Shown piece after piece: positions 11,115-23,832 of a DNA stretch of 64,000 nucleotides. The number at the start of each line of letters is the position of its first letter. Position 1 is the stretch's first letter. Origin of the DNA: Marisa cornuarietis (taxonomy: Eukaryota > Mollusca > Gastropoda > Architaenioglossa > Ampullariidae); contig SMMW01000504.1 of assembly GCA_004794655.1 (NCBI GenBank), positions 1,106,634 through 1,170,633 of the forward strand, written 5' to 3'. The notes under the pieces were generated by a model. It was not told where the DNA came from, did no database searches, and saw only the letters and a list, made by a program, of their open reading frames with translations. A program made the position numbers and the translations under genes.

Positions 11115-11701
11115 GTATAAACCCTATAAACCCTTTCTTTCAGTACTTTTACCTTTTCTTTTTCTTTCCTTAATCTTTGTATCCGTCATTTACTTACAGT
11201 GCCGTGCTTTTGTGCGTCCATTCAACTGTGCTAGTGTTACCGTGTGCCAAGTATCATCACTTACAAGCCAGCGCCGTATGAACCGTTAGGTTTTAAGGGT
11301 ACTCCCTGCTGCATTATGCAAAGCGGTAGAAAGCTTGTATCCAGGACATTGACAACAGTTAGTCGATCACTTGGTTGTTTAAGGCTCCAACACTAGCAGA
11401 TAAGGCATTTAGCTCGACAACGGACACTCGAAAGTAATAAGAGGTCCAGCATTTTTCACTTATTATTGATGACATGCAATGGTAGTGTTATGTTTAAGCC
11501 AGGATTAATAAAGTACTGATGATGTTTCGTAAGAAATGGCATGTCAATAGTGTGCTAGATCTCATTCAGCGTAAGAAATCATTATTTTTAATTAAAGTTG
11601 ATACCAATATGTCTCGAGACAAAGACCAGTAATAAATTAATAAATTATAGCTGAAAGCTTAATCGTTCGAGAAACTTCATAGAAAAGGACTATGGTAACA
11701 G

Positions 11702-11848
11702 AAAGTCGTTCAGAAGAACTACGTCAAGATGACGATCGGCCGAAGCAAGATCAACACGAATTACAGATTTCAATGAGCGCCACATCACGTGATGTGCAAT
11801 CAACTAACCAAGCTGTTGAACCAAGTGACACACACTTTAGACAAAGTA
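11702..11848 (+). CDS. Cytoplasmic exon, acidic/Gln-rich
   Basis: 147 nt, acceptor GGTAACAG, donor GTAAGT, phase 1 on both sides. It encodes a hydrophilic peptide: E-S-R-S-E-E-L-R-Q-D-D-D-R-P-K-Q, then ISMSATSRDVQST and SDTHFRQSS. It is homologous in position, phase and composition to 56551-56700 and has decayed copies at 3665-3716 and 46571-46715. The peptide has no tyrosine, so it holds no ITAM/ITIM-type motif. Confidence 0.6.
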
Positions 11849-12412
11849 GTAAGTTTTTATATATATTTAAGCCAAGGCAAATGTCATCTTAGTCACATGC
11901 CTTCTAGGCATAAAAATAGCTGAGCACTAACTTTGGCCCCCATGACACAGATGGACCTCGCCATAGAACTTATTTAATTAGAAAAAAGAACTTTAGGTTT
12001 AGAGGAACTGTATATTATGGCTCGGGTTGGAATTAGGGAATAGCTAGGATAAGGGGAACGACTATGTAAATAATAAGAATTTAGTTTTACAATGAGGTTT
12101 AAAGTTGTGATGTTACAGCATGAAAATACTCTGACGGGTCGAACATGACCCAAAATAAGCAGCAAACATACTATCATCGACTTTGACATTACACAAGATT
12201 AGTATCATTAATATTGCAGTTTATCATTCGAGAGTTCAGAATATGGCCGCGTGTACAACTATGTACGTTTGGGCAAGAGGTTAAAAGTTGTGTACAGCTT
12301 TAATTGGTTTGTATTAAAATCTCGAAATGTATAAGAACTAATATCTTTCAAAATTTAGAATTAATGATGTTTTTATTATCGAGCTCTATATGATCGTCAT
12401 CTTTTTCCTTAG

Positions 12413-12555
12413 TGCACTTTTCGGGCTCCTTGAAGGAAGACTTAACTATTGACTTCAGGTCCAACCAGACTGACGCCGACTCCTTTACCTGCACGGCTAC
12501 AGCATCACCAGAACCAGAACTACCACCGAGGCTGTACACATCATGTCTAACATGA
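12413..12555 (+). CDS. Last coding exon of second tailed gene
   Basis: The acceptor TTTTTCCTTAG is followed by two bases plus 47 codons with TGA. The peptide contains SGSLKEDLTIDFRSNQTDAD and ends PELPPRLYTSCLT. It is 143 nt long, exactly as its paralogue 4491-4633. It completes the tail after 11702-11848. Confidence 0.6.
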
Positions 12556-12969
12556 GACGTGGTGTCATCAAGTCTTCTAATATCTAAACATAATGACGAT
12601 TGAAACTATACACTCATTTGCTGTTGACCGAGCAAGATTTGAACTGTTACCTGTTTCTCCGTTAGATGAATGGACGACTAAATGTGGAGTCTGTTCGTGA
12701 CTGTAATATTGCAGGGATGAGGCAAGTCTGCTTAATTAATTGTGTTTGTATGCAGAAGTATTGCAAACAGCACGCTTTGAGGTTTTATCTCAGCTTAGAT
12801 TTTACAGTTGTATTGTTGGTAAAGTGATTATTGATAATGTCAAGGTTGTTTACATCACTTCTAGAGCTTAGGGACAAAGACATTTCCTGAGCCTTTTCCA
12901 TTGTTTCCGTTTTTTATTTCTTTTTGATAGTGTTGAGAGCTTCTCTCTCTTTCTCTATCTCTTTACAAA

Positions 12970-13340
12970 TACAGGTTTGGTTTCCCATGGGATCGTCCGG
13001 GGATTGGAAATGTGAAGTTGTTGGTTTTGAAATTAAGATTGACAGATCGTTTGCACCAGAACTGGCAGAACAAACTCAAGTCAAGCGCCAGATTTTAAAC
13101 ATACAAATGCTTTAAATCTACCTTATCCTAGGGTATCTTTCTTAAAAACATATAGTCATGAGAGATGCATTTATACAATTTAGACTAGGGTTTTCTAGTT
13201 TAAATGCTCACAGGTTATGCTACAAGTGTGAAAACAGTAAAAGCACTAAGTGTACTTTTTATGGAAGAGCAAACACAAATACATGTCCCAAATATTTCGA
13301 TTTACGAGAGAATATAATCCTACAAAATTTTACAAATTAA
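12970..13340 (+). pseudogene. LINE ORF2 C-terminal relic (second copy)
   Basis: Paralogue of the relic at 5055-5595. R-D-A-F-I-Q-F-R-L-G-F, LNAHRLCYKCE and CPKYFDLRENIIL are readable, with the Cys/His knuckle degraded. Frames are interrupted. Confidence 0.5.
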
Positions 13341-13790
13341 TTTCACATTTTCGATTCTGCCTTTGAATGTCAGGTTACCGTACTACAATCAGTACTACTT
13401 TAGATACATATAGGTATAGAGCATTAGAGTTGAGACAATAACTTGTAAATAGTTAACTTCACTTTGTTTATTCTTGGGGCACTATGTTTTGTTAAACTGC
13501 ATAATCTCGCCCTTTAATCAAGCTATGTACAGACTATCTATTAGACACTTAAGTACAAAACTTATCAGCAATATTTTTGAGCTTTTGTTTCAAACCCATT
13601 GTTTCAAAGAAACACTTACGGCTTTTATTTTTGTCTTGTATGGTGTTCTAGTCTTTACTTACCTTCATTTTTATATAAACTGTACTTTGGTAAATATTTC
13701 TGTTTGAGTGTGTATAAAGTGTAACTGTTTGCATCTCACATGCTTACCTCCCTTCAGTCATGGGTGCGAGCCTCCTGAATGAATTCTGAA

Positions 13791-13801
13791 GTGTGTGTGT
13801 G

Positions 13802-13833
<32 letters not shown>

Positions 13834-13900
13834 TGTGCGTGTGCGTGTGCGCGTGTGCGCGTGTGTGCGTGCGTGTGTGCGTGTGCGCGTGTGTGCGTGT
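13791..13900. repeat. GT/GCGTGT compound microsatellite
   Basis: A GT run grades into GTGC and GCGTGT units over about 110 bases; alternating purine-pyrimidine throughout, so Z-DNA-prone. Confidence 0.9.
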
Positions 13901-13999
13901 TTTCGTTCGTCTATGTCTTTAAGCAAACATATTCGAGAGCGCCTATCCTTTTTGTCCTGACTAATTAAACCAGTGTACTTGGAATAAATTCACTTACCT

Positions 14000-16009
14000 G
14001 CGAAGTGACATGACACTAGTAAGTCGGCTTAATAATATGGCTGCAACATACTTGACAAACACCAATCACACTCACACTCACACTAGCAGACGCCACCATT
14101 CGCACTACTATGATACACACAATCGTTATTTCTTCAACATACACACAAACACCAGTCAACCCCTTCGCTATGCCCCTCTCATCTGTTTGTGAGAAAACGA
14201 CGAGGAAAAAATGGTATTGGCTACTTCTCCCGATGGTACCATCATGTTTGAAGAGGGAGTGATAATGCAATGGACATTTCTATAGTGGTCAATATATTCT
14301 AACAACTCCTTTACCAGGACATGACACCATCTGTTCATGATTCCACCATGACAAGCTAATGTCACGGAAACGTGTGATCGAAAGTCATTAGAGAGCTTAA
14401 CAACTGACTGGCCTGTAAGTAGATTATAAACTCCGCATGAAAACTTTGCAACGGCGATGACCATGAGGACTACAAAACGTGAATACAGTCACGTGGGACG
14501 ATCAACATACGCGTGGATTACTCACGTGTTCTTCCACCTTGTCGTTATACGAGCTTCCCTCCGTATTATGTGTAGTGACCATATCATTAATCCTAATTTA
14601 CTCCATACCAATTGATCCTAATTAACGTGATTTCGCCTCTGTGATACAATATTACTTTTGCCTTCATGTTTGCCCTAGTTCAAAAATGTTTTTGAGACAA
14701 AATATGATCACACGTCTCCAAGTAAAAATCTATCAGTAATCAAGCAATGAGAATAGACATCAAACTTTTAATTGAGAATGTACATACAGTAACCGTTTTA
14801 GAACGAAGGAAATTTACAAATTAACCTGCAAGTCTCCCGCCTAATTAAGAGGAGTTCAGTCTCCTGGGCTTAGAGGGAGAGGACTGACAGGGTCGTAATG
14901 TTTGAAACACGCGACCAGAAGATATTTCTCCACAAGAAGTCAATAATTTCCCCTTTCTTGCGAAACAACTTTCACCAAAAACAAAAAAGCTATTTTATGA
15001 AAGATACCTTTGATTAATTTGAAAACTTTAAGAACAATAATACCAATGGGTTTGTTGTAGCGGTCATCGGTCTTCTTTAGGATTGGCTAAATCTTTTGCA
15101 CTAACTACCTTTCTACTAATCTACATATATTGGGCATATTTTGACCAAAAATTGGATTATTTGATTATCAAGGTCATGCGCATGGCTACTGTATGACAAC
15201 ATCACTGTAGATCAATCATTAGTTACTCGTGTTATCGTGTTTGCGGAAATCTTTGCGGTTTTCTGTCATATTTGTTTCGTTATGGTCATCGGTCTTTGTG
15301 ATGCTTTGTACGTTTAGGGTAGATAATTCTTCAGCTCTACCAGGTTTATTTACACTGTTGTATGAAGCTACACTTCGGAAATTCTACTGAAATATAAAGT
15401 CACAAAGAAGTGGCTAAACAATGATTTTTTAAGTAGAAAATTTGTGTTCCCAAAATGAACTTCGCGAGGCATGATGTAAACTGTGCACCTTCAGAACACA
15501 CTCGGCTGTAAGTGTTCTCCTACCTGACCACGCGCACTTTAGCCCCATTACAAGGTTTATTAAGCCGTTTGCTGTATATTTTCACTTATTTATGACCTCA
15601 GGCCTTTGTCTATTAACTGTATATAGATTAGGGATAATCATCACATAAACAACATGAACTTTGTAAAACTTTTCACTAAATAAACTATTTGCGGGGTTTT
15701 GATAAAGACAGGCAATGACTGTGCCAACAATTGGCTATCAAAGTCTTTATCGAAATGGACTTTTTGCCCTAGATCTTTTCGGTCACTTTAAATTAAAGGG
15801 CATGTTTTATATTTATTGCTATTTTGGTTATTTTTACTTAACTTGTACCAAAGCTGTCCGGTAAATAATGCTGACGATAAACTGTTTCAACATGATTCAG
15901 TAGACTGTGCTCAAGAATAGGATGAATATGTGGAGGGCGTTTTTTCAAAGATAAAGAGAGAATGAATGAAGACTGGGTGATAGCTCCTATGACAGTCGGG
16001 GTACAGAAG
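14000..16009. other. Duplicated non-coding block, no gene seen
   Basis: 14040-14680 and 15560-15850 repeat 5640-6300 and 6560-6900. 14690-15550, present only here, shows no splice-bounded conserved coding sequence. Confidence 0.5.
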
Positions 16010-16513
16010 ATAGTTGTGTGACAATGTCATGGCGAGCACACGAATTTAAAGAGACATCGACTATTACAGTCCAAAGTTGTCTTCTTGCTTTTTCCCTTAA
16101 TTTCGGATGCTCTTCTCAATTTCGGTGCATTACTTCCTCTTTCGTTCGTAGACTGATTCTCTTTCGTTTAAAGACATTCGTAGGTTGTTGCCTGCCTGTT
16201 TCAGTTGGTCAGTTTGTTCATGAGTGTGTGTGATGGGGAGGAGGTGGGTTGTAAATTATGGTTATACCAGTGTATGAATGTGCGTATAAATTTTTTTTTC
16301 ACTTTTTACTAAAATACAAAAAATAATGGCGAATATTGTTAAATTTTACTCAGTAAATGACTTCTCTGTGATTAAATCAACAAGCGGCTGGCAAAGAAGC
16401 TTAATGTTTTAAAGACATGGCTCTGGAGGAAGTTTTTCCTGAAGTTTCGATCACATGCAAAGAGCTGGTGATCTGTGTCCGTTTGCTTCTTCTCTTCACA
16501 TCCTTTGAGCACG
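16010..16513 (+). promoter_or_regulatory. Upstream/promoter block of locus II
   Basis: The ~500 bases before the signal-peptide ATG are conserved in locus III (28230-28942), and the 3' half also in locus IV (47216-47436). They include AGACAGTCGGGGTACAGAAG, an 'aatggcgaatattgtt' block at about 16325 and ACATTCTCTACACATC-like DNA just before the ATG. Conservation across three loci, against diverged surroundings, suggests promoter and 5' UTR. No clear TATA box at a fixed distance is seen. Confidence 0.45.
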
Positions 16514-16586
16514 ATGGCGTGTCCGAATGATTGTCTGAAAAGATTTGTGATCGCTTTGTCCTTATGCATCTTGACTTTCCCTGGAG
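16514..16586 (+). CDS. Signal-peptide exon, locus II
   Basis: 73 nt: ATG, 24 codons plus one base, then GTGAGT. It reads MACPNDCLKRFVIALSLCIL and TFPG, a compact signal peptide with basic n-region (KR) and hydrophobic core. Paralogues are 28943-29015, 47437-47509, 47789-47861 and the shifted 31257-31331. It splices in phase 1 to D1 at 18422. ATG choice is supported by conservation starting exactly here in all copies. Confidence 0.75.
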
Positions 16587-18421
16587 GTGAGTAAATCACT
16601 TTTTCTTAAAAAAACAACAACAGTATTTTACACCTGGTTTTTAAATCTTGTAACAAAAACATATTTCAGTTTCTGTCACTGATAAATCAGTCAAGTATTA
16701 TTCCCTCGGGTTCGGGTTATTAGCATGTTTGTTGTCCTCTGTACTCTGCGAGATATTTCGATATTTACATATTTAACAGAAGAAATATTTACGTTGCCAT
16801 TTAACAGGATGGCTTCTTTATCATAAATGAAATTTCCTTTACACGGTGAGGGAACACATGATGCGAATGTTCTGACCACGGTAATTGCGTCTGGAAAAGT
16901 GAGATAATTTTCCAACTGTCAAATCCATTGCCGACTTTCTTTCTTAATTAGTGGCTTCTAGAAACTTTTACCCATATTAGTACTGTTATTTTTTTATTTA
17001 TTTATTTCTTTTTTGGGTGGCATAAAATTTGTGATGGCATGGTTGTCTATCTACTGTGTATATACCACTTACATGTAGAATAAACAACGCAGAACCTTTG
17101 TGCTGCATGGTATGAAGTAAAGAAAATATTGGGAGTTAGTAATAGACTGTGGAAAGTGTTAAGCCGTAAATAATCTGTAATTGAAGGTTGTCTTGAGGAA
17201 CAGCCTGAGCAGCTTGTAGAGGGATTTGTTTTCGTAGCGCAGCTAACAAGGAAACACTAAAAGGAAATAGAATCTCTGTAAAAGTTTTGACTACGCAGAA
17301 AGGTCTGGAGGTTTTCTTTAAAGAAACATGCAGTGGGACTTTTGCTTTTTCTGCTGCCTTCACAGTCAAGTTCTTTTTGGGGATTTTTTCTAAACCTTTT
17401 CAAAAGTTACAAATACTGCATGATACTGCAGCTACAAAAAATAGTTACAAGATTTTAAATTCTTCAAAGCTGACAGATCCTGCATCGACGTGGTTAAATA
17501 TGAGCTCCTGTCGTAATCAGACATTAGGCTCAAAGGCTTTACCAGTAAGTGGGAAAATTAAAAATACAATGTAACATTTCGGAGATTCTGGGTAAACAAA
17601 CCCCTTTCGCTCTTCAGAATACTACACAGAAAGAGAAAATAATAACGCAAGATTTTACACTGAAACGTTTTTGTTGGCAAGGCACCAATGGCGGAGGTTG
17701 GACCTCATCCTATTTATCAGGATTTCATTTCCCTTCTGAACCATAGATTAAACTTGAGAAATTATTACATAAGCCTGATTGTGATAATAAATGACATGTG
17801 CCAGGATATAAAAGTGAGAATGAACATACGAATTTGGTGTAAGTATATTCGCTTAGATAAAGTACTTTGTGTGTTTATATATATATATATATGTAAGACA
17901 TATTTATATATAAGGGACAGTGTCTGACGTCAAAAGTTGCATAGTGGCATAATACATAGAATATTATCTATGCATATTTTAATATGCATAAATAACTATC
18001 GTACTGTATAATTTATGTAAAGCATAGTTTAAGATAAAATATTATGTCCAGTGTCCATAAAGGGTGTAAGAATAACGTATTTTAAAATCTAAATGTTGAC
18101 ATCTACATGTTATATCTGTTCACTGCAGAATTTGTGTTCAGTTACAAATTACAAACGACATTTGCTACATGCTATCAGTCCCAGTTCATTATATTTTAAT
18201 ACGATTGCAATGCTCTTTATCATGCTTTAGTATCGTTGCAATAAGAGTTTATTGCCTATTGAGTATGGCATCCTGTTTACATCTCTATTACTTCAGCACC
18301 ACATCAGAACTACATTTTATTACTTTGCGTTCATGAGTTTAGGGACTTCATCGGTCGCTATGTTTACATCTGCGTAAAACCGTTTGCAGACTTTTCAAAA
18401 ATGAAAGTTTAATTGTTTCAG

Positions 18422-18766
18422 GTGATAGCTTTTCACTGGAAATAAAAGATCAACAAACATTGACCTTTTAGGAGGGTTTGACTTCAGATATTGCCTTCTA
18501 TGCCAATAATTTTACCGATGAGAAAGTTATCATCCTGTATATCTCCAAGGACGGACAGGATGAAGATCCAATCAGTTCCTGCAAGATTTTATTAGGACAA
18601 GACTTCTGTCATATTTACAATGGGTCCTGCGACTGTTTAATAAAACTAAGCGAAGGTCGAGTACAATACATATTTCAGAAGCATTTTCAGGTAAAAGACA
18701 GCGGCAAGTGGGTCTTTGATGCTTGGGGTGCAAACGCCAGCACTTCTATAAATGTCAATGTCAAAG
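18422..18766 (+). pseudogene. Ig-like D1 exon with premature stop, locus II
   Basis: 345-nt D1 exon with good acceptor (ATTGTTTCAG) and donor, phase 1 at both ends, but codon 16 is TAG (18469-18471) where the two intact D1 exons have TGG. The rest of the domain is undamaged: FYANNFTDEK, the cysteine cluster, GRVQYIFQK and VKDSGKWVF. Because the exon is symmetric, skipping it would still leave an in-frame signal peptide-D2-D3 protein. Either locus II is a young pseudogene or its D1 is skipped. Confidence 0.75.
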
Positions 18767-19156
18767 GTCAGTGTGTTCTATGTAGCACTTAAAACATAAT
18801 CGAGACATTTATAAATCATACATACACACAGAGTGTTGTATATATATATATATATCGAGAGAGAGAAAGAGACCAAAAAAAAAACAGTTGTTGAAAGTAA
18901 TCACGTACCTACGTAAAGATGACAGGAAGGATGATACCAAGACACTGAACATTAAAAGACACAAACAATGGTTTCAACACTTGAGTTAGCCTAGGGTTCT
19001 TGCTCAGTTTTGGTTTCGTAACTGATATAGTTCGTGTCTATACTAAGTTAATGTCTATATCCATATTAAGTTCATACTCATATATTTATGTTTATATTAA
19101 CACATTGTTTCGCTTCCACGCTTTCGGTTCAGCTTCCTTTCTTTTCTTTTCTCCAG

Positions 19157-19510
19157 TACCAAGGACAAAGTATATATTAGTAAAGGGAGGTCATCAAAAC
19201 TTGACGATAAAACCAAACGAAGTGTTTAAAATTATCTTCTCCTTTGGTGAAAATTTGGAGCACAATGAGGAGAATCGTATCTTAGTAATGCATCGTCATG
19301 TCGATTCCGATTGGTTCTACACGAAATGTTTTGTCCTTTACCATCGTGGAATGTGCGAAAGCAGGAAAACACTGTGTCACTGTTTACGGCCAGCTTTCAG
19401 CAATTACAGTCTTGTCAAGATCTTCAACAAAAACGATTCTGGAACCTGGCTTTTTGAGCTGTGGAAACCTCTGTTTGTAGTTAACGAGACTTTATACATT
19501 ACAGTTGAAG
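19157..19510 (+). CDS. Ig-like D2 exon, locus II
   Basis: 354 nt, acceptor CTTTTCTCCAG, donor GTGAGC, phase 1 on both sides. It starts V-P-R-T-K-Y-I-L-V-K-G-G-H-Q-N-L-T-I-K and carries the C-x8-C-x6-C-x-C cluster, FSNYSL, NDSGTWLFEL and a VNETL sequon. Intact. Compared with its paralogues at 33392 and 52123 the ends are nearly identical while the ~45 residues through the cysteine cluster differ strongly. Confidence 0.8.
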
Positions 19511-19969
19511 GTGAGCTATACGATAGGTTTTTATAGACTTGTTTGTATCCTTGTGCTTGTGGTTTGCTTACGAATGATCTACTAAATTTGAGGCGTGCTT
19601 CTTTGACTAAAAACCTCCCGTGTTTTATACCTTCCTGTAAGTTTTTTTTAGCGTGTGAGGGTGATTAAATACCACGTGTATGCCGCTTGGTCTTCCCGGT
19701 TAATCAAGTTTCTATTAACACTGGGTGTCAGTAGACCAAAATGCAAACCCGCACACCAGTCTAATTCAATATTTAGTCCTGCGGTTATCTTTATGATTTA
19801 TGTGCTGGACGTGTGCGCGTGCATGTGTGTGTCAGTGTGGGGGATGTAGGTATGTTCAAGCGAGAAAGAGAGAAAAAAGAAAAAATAAGGCTTATGTCTG
19901 TGTTTTTAAGGTGCTTGCTGTCTATTTAATATTTCTGTTCTTTTTCTTAATTTTTCATACTTTTTCCAG

Positions 19970-20323
19970 AATTGAGCAAGAAGTACATTGCACTAAAAAA
20001 AGCTCATCAACATTTGGCTCTAAAACTCGAAGAAACAGTCGAACTCCAATTTTCATTTGCTGAGGCCGTGGACTACAGTCAGGACATTACTATCTCTGTG
20101 CAACACCAGCCTCAAGGTGCAAACAATTCTCACCTGAAATGTATTTTAAAACAGTCTCGTGAGGACTGTACGAGTACAACAGAGTTCTGTCTCTGTCTCG
20201 GTCCACCTTTCGGCAACTTCAGCCTTCAGAAGATATCCGCCAAACAAGATTACGGGTTGTGGCTTTTCAAGCTTAGGAGTGAATCTCTTCTCCTTGAAAA
20301 GACTTTGGACATTATCGTGGAAG
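19970..20323 (+). CDS. Ig-like D3 exon, locus II
   Basis: 354 nt, acceptor ACTTTTTCCAG, donor GTAGGT, phase 1 on both sides, no stops. Motifs: ELSKKYIALKKAHQ, AEAVDYSQDI, cysteine cluster ending FCLCLGPPFGNFSL, KQDYGLWLFKL. The N-glycan sequon after the cluster is NFS rather than NYS. It lies between D2 and the TM-exon region, as in locus III. Confidence 0.8.
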
Positions 20324-21096
20324 GTAGGTCATTAGTATACGGTTGTCGTGTCTACGTGAATATTTGCGATTTGACACATTTTGTGCATCAAACATTCATT
20401 ATGATTTTTTAATTGCATTCTTGCCCATTCACCTTACCATAAAAGCAACAAAAAATCACACTTATCCCGACATGTCAGTAATCCAATGGAGATGTTAGAT
20501 ATATGCAAAGAAGCAGATTACACCGGGCATTCACATAATGTACCAGGCTGGGGAATGACTTCATTCGCAGAATAGTTAGGTTCAACTTACATGTGTGTGT
20601 CTTTTTCTCACTGGAAAAGACGGCTTTGCAAGAAGAGGATCTGAAAACAGTATTTTCTACTATTGGCGTGAGTATACACTAGTTTGCAAATAATGTATAT
20701 TTCATTTTTTACATAAGTTATTTAAGAATTATATTTTGATTGCGGGGGTTATGGTTGATTTTACCAAACATAGTTTTGTTATTTATAATGTCTATAAGAT
20801 AATTGCAAGTATTGTTAATATTTCTTACTAGTTTCGCTATTTTACCTTACTCCAAACTGTGTCAAAGATAATGTTTTAAGAGAAAGACCTGCATGGTTCT
20901 CTCTTTAGTAGTCAACATTCCTTTTATGTACATGCGTTTTTGTTCCAGTATTCGTTTCGTTAAGTCTATGTGGTCATGTGACGATATGTTTTACACCCTC
21001 CCCAGACGAGCTTAGGCTGAATTTACATCGAAACAATGGCAGATGTGTGATTGATTTATGACTTTATCATAAAATCTTTCTTAAAGTATTTTCCAG

Positions 21097-21214
21097 AAAA
21101 AATGTTACCTAAGGGAGACGCTTCAAAATGCGAATTCAAAAGCGAAACATTGCCATCATCATCACTGTCGCCATGACTATCGTTATTTTAGCAACCCTAC
21201 TCATTTGGTGTTGA
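21097..21214 (+). pseudogene. Decayed transmembrane exon 1, locus II
   Basis: Homologue of the TM exons at 1373 and 35502. The helix is still legible (NIAIIITVAMTIVILATLLI then WC and TGA at 21212-21214). In the TM frame, however, CAA has become TAA a few codons before the helix, and the second AG acceptor of the sister copies is gone. It can only be joined from the first AG in a non-TM frame, so it is probably dead. Confidence 0.5.
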
Positions 21215-21470
21215 CCTAGGTTCCTTGTTTAACAGTTTCGCGCGTTTCCATGACAACAGAAAGTATAAGTTACAGAAAACGTGTTTATTATTATTATTAT
21301 TATTTGACTTATTTGCAGAAATAGGATCTGAAACATTTTTCATCTGTTCTTGCTTTTATCCTGAGTATACACTAGGACGAGTTACGGCTGCATTTACATC
21401 GATACAGTGGGGGATGTGTGATTGATGTATGTTTTTGTCATAAACTCTTTCTTGAACAAGTATTTTTCAG

Positions 21471-21598
21471 AGGAAAGCTAACCACGGGAGATAATACAAA
21501 AAAGCAAAATCAAAAGCAGCACACTGTCGGCAGCTATCATTATCATCAGTGTCGCTATTACAGTTATTATTCTAATATTCCTAGTCATATGGTATTGA
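21471..21598 (+). pseudogene. Second, diverged transmembrane-like exon, locus II
   Basis: After TATTTTTCAG a stretch similar to the TM exon ends in AAIIIISVAITVIILIFLVI, then W-Y and TGA (21596-21598). An upstream in-frame stop and the lack of a phase-compatible acceptor make use doubtful. It shows the TM exon was itself tandemly duplicated. Confidence 0.4.
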
Positions 21599-21809
21599 CT
21601 AAGGTTTCTTCTGCAACGGTTTTGCTCTTTCCTATGAAAACAGATTTTACGAGTTTTGTTTTAACAGAAAACGTGTTAATGGTATCCGGCTACTTGTGCG
21701 GTGTTAACGAACAAAGGGAAGAAATTGTCTTAATTGTAATGTCAATATTTGCTCTCTTTCGTTTGATGCCTGCATGTAAGTATTTTCATTATTACCTACT
21801 ATTTTAAAT

Positions 21810-23020
21810 ATTTACTTCTCTTTTTCAAGAAAGAACAAAAAAAGCATTACGAGACGAAAAGCACATGTTAAATGTTTTATTAATTTAAACATTAACAGCA
21901 ATGTGATGTGACTTTTAAGTGTAAAACATATAAACAGACGTAAATTATATATATCTTGCATATAACAACACATCCCATTCCAGTCATTCAAATTTTCAGA
22001 GCGCTATATCATAATAACGGTCATTTCAATGAATGTAAGTGGTTCATTGTTTCTATACTGGTTTGAAGTTGCAGAAGGAAAATGCTGTGCTCGGTCTTTG
22101 ACTTACATACATGTTATGCAGGAAAAGAAATAAAATGGTTTGTCAAATCTGTATTATGCTGCAATGTTCGTTTGACAGTAGTAGTGTTGAGTATTCTTTT
22201 TCAGCTTCATGTAATATAATAATAACGTTTGTAAAAACCAGCGTATAAATGTTCGTGTGAAATCAAAATATATCTAAGGTTTGATAGATGATAGATTGTA
22301 AGAAAGAGAGAGCAATTATATATATATATATGTTAATCTTTGCGTAAGTTTGTGTGTATCCTTGTGTTAATATGTATGAGTGAATTACCCTTTTCCGTCC
22401 TAAACAGTAAAGTTAATGTGTTTTGGACAACATTATCTAGTAAAGGTCGACAGAGTGCAAAAACCTCCTCAAGTGACATTCTCTAATTCTGTCAGTAAAA
22501 GAGACACACTCCTAGGACAGAGGTAAGTCATTATGGTTATCATCATCATCGTCGTCGTTATCACCAATTTTGCGGCCTTTTGGTCCTCGAGGAGTCACTA
22601 GGAATAAACTGTACTAAACGTTTGCGTTTTTGTATCAGAGAGTCAGTCCTTTTCATCAAGGGCGGGTAACATTTATTCCTTTGTGGGCTATTTTGACTCT
22701 ATAACATCATTCGCCGGACGTACAAAATTGTCTACTGAAAAATGAGCTTGATCTGTTTGTTCCAGCTGAAGTAGCTGAAGTTTCGCCTCAGTGTGTTAAC
22801 GTGTATAAACACAACCTGCCTGGCACTGCCGTCCTCTCAGTCTCCACAATCCGCCTTTACACAATGAGGTGCGCGAAAACAATTCTCTGCCATTATGAAA
22901 AGAATAGCGAAATTACCGTGTTGAAAGTGTACATTATATGATTATAATTAAAAAGTTAGAAGAGAAGATAGCCTATTGTATGAGCCGACATGGTCAAAGA
23001 AGGCTCACCATCCGACATTT
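21810..23020. other. Intron or intergenic DNA, no gene seen
   Basis: 21801-21840 is the empty homologue of the TTAA insertion site at 44050. 22068-22150 is a decayed copy of the block at 1565. There is an AT repeat at 22317. No exon is supported. Confidence 0.4.
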
Positions 23021-23026
23021 AACTGG

Positions 23027-23340
23027 GGAAGCGGATGGCCGAGTGGTTAGAGCGCTGGCATCCGAACTGATAGCGCGCTGGTTCAATTCCCGATAAACGC
23101 AGCATACTTCCCCCAGTCGACCCAGCTGACGGGAATGGGTACCTGACTCCTTAGAGGGTTGGGGAAGGTAAGGCAAGGCAGCGAGGGAGAGGAGATTGGC
23201 ACCACCCTCATGTAAAAGCTGGCCCCGAGAAAAGTGGGGTCTCTAACACCTCACTCCCCGGAAGTGGTCTGCCCTCGGTTTTGAGTTGAAGGTCGCATAA
23301 ATCTCCGAAATCGTCCACATAGGTACTCGTATACTCGTAT
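23027..23340 (+). mobile_element. tRNA-derived SINE, longest copy
   Basis: Begins with a tRNA-Leu/Ser-like head: an A box TGGCCGAGTGGTTAG at 23036 and a B box GGTTCAATTCC at 23080, spaced as in Pol III genes. The tRNA-unrelated body runs from CAGCATACTTCCCCCAGTCG through GGGTACCTGACTCC to GGGGTCTCTAACACCTCACT. Two 5'-shortened copies lie at 56727-56910 and 59391-59573 in the same orientation. It is not a tRNA gene: no cloverleaf 3' half follows the B box. Confidence 0.75.
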
Positions 23341-23647
23341 GTGTCCGGTTTATTCCGTAACGCACGTTTCTTGCTTGTCTTTCAAATTTTGTTATTATTA
23401 TTTACTTAAGATACATTTGTGTTCCAATGGGAGCAAACTGTTATAACCTACAATCGCAGATACGTATCTATATACTTCAAACACTATTTTTTAGATTCAG
23501 ATTTCATGGTGTAAGTGGTGAAATATATATCATAAGCCTTGCTCTTTAAATTTGCACTTCATACGAGCATCTATTTTCTTTTGAAATAGAAAATGACGGG
23601 GAATATTCTCAAGTTTTAACAAACGAACATCGCCTTAATTAAATCAG

Positions 23648-23832
23648 CAGCAGTTTCATCGAAAGCACCAGCACCAGTTATCACCCCTACCGAAACCGTC
23701 AGCAGGATCACGACTACAAACGCGGAATCTGAAACAAATATTGAGACGACTTTAGAGGAACAGCTCTTGACACTCCCTTCCTTCTTGTTGACAAGAGGAC
23801 CTGACGATGAAGCCAGCAAGAAGCGATGTTGA
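23648..23832 (+). CDS. Ser/Thr/Pro tail exon, last exon, locus II
   Basis: After TTAATTAAATCAG two bases and 61 codons including TGA are open, phase 1. The peptide reads A-V-S-S-K-A-P-A-P-V-I-T-P-T-E-T, then TTNAESETNIETTLEEQ, then GPDDEASKKRC. A paralogue at 37556-39920 is split by a retrotransposon. The phase and hydrophilic composition fit a cytoplasmic C-terminus of this receptor family, but no intact TM exon precedes it in locus II. Whether it is transcribed is unknown. Confidence 0.4.

Noticed and set aside
10825..11289. 154-codon frame rich in His and Tyr
   Set aside because: Alternative frame of the TM exon at 10950-11114; it reads through the GTATAA donor and has no homologue.
23027..23100. 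tRNA-Leu gene
   Set aside because: A and B boxes are present, but the acceptor stem does not close and the SINE body follows; two truncated copies share the same body.
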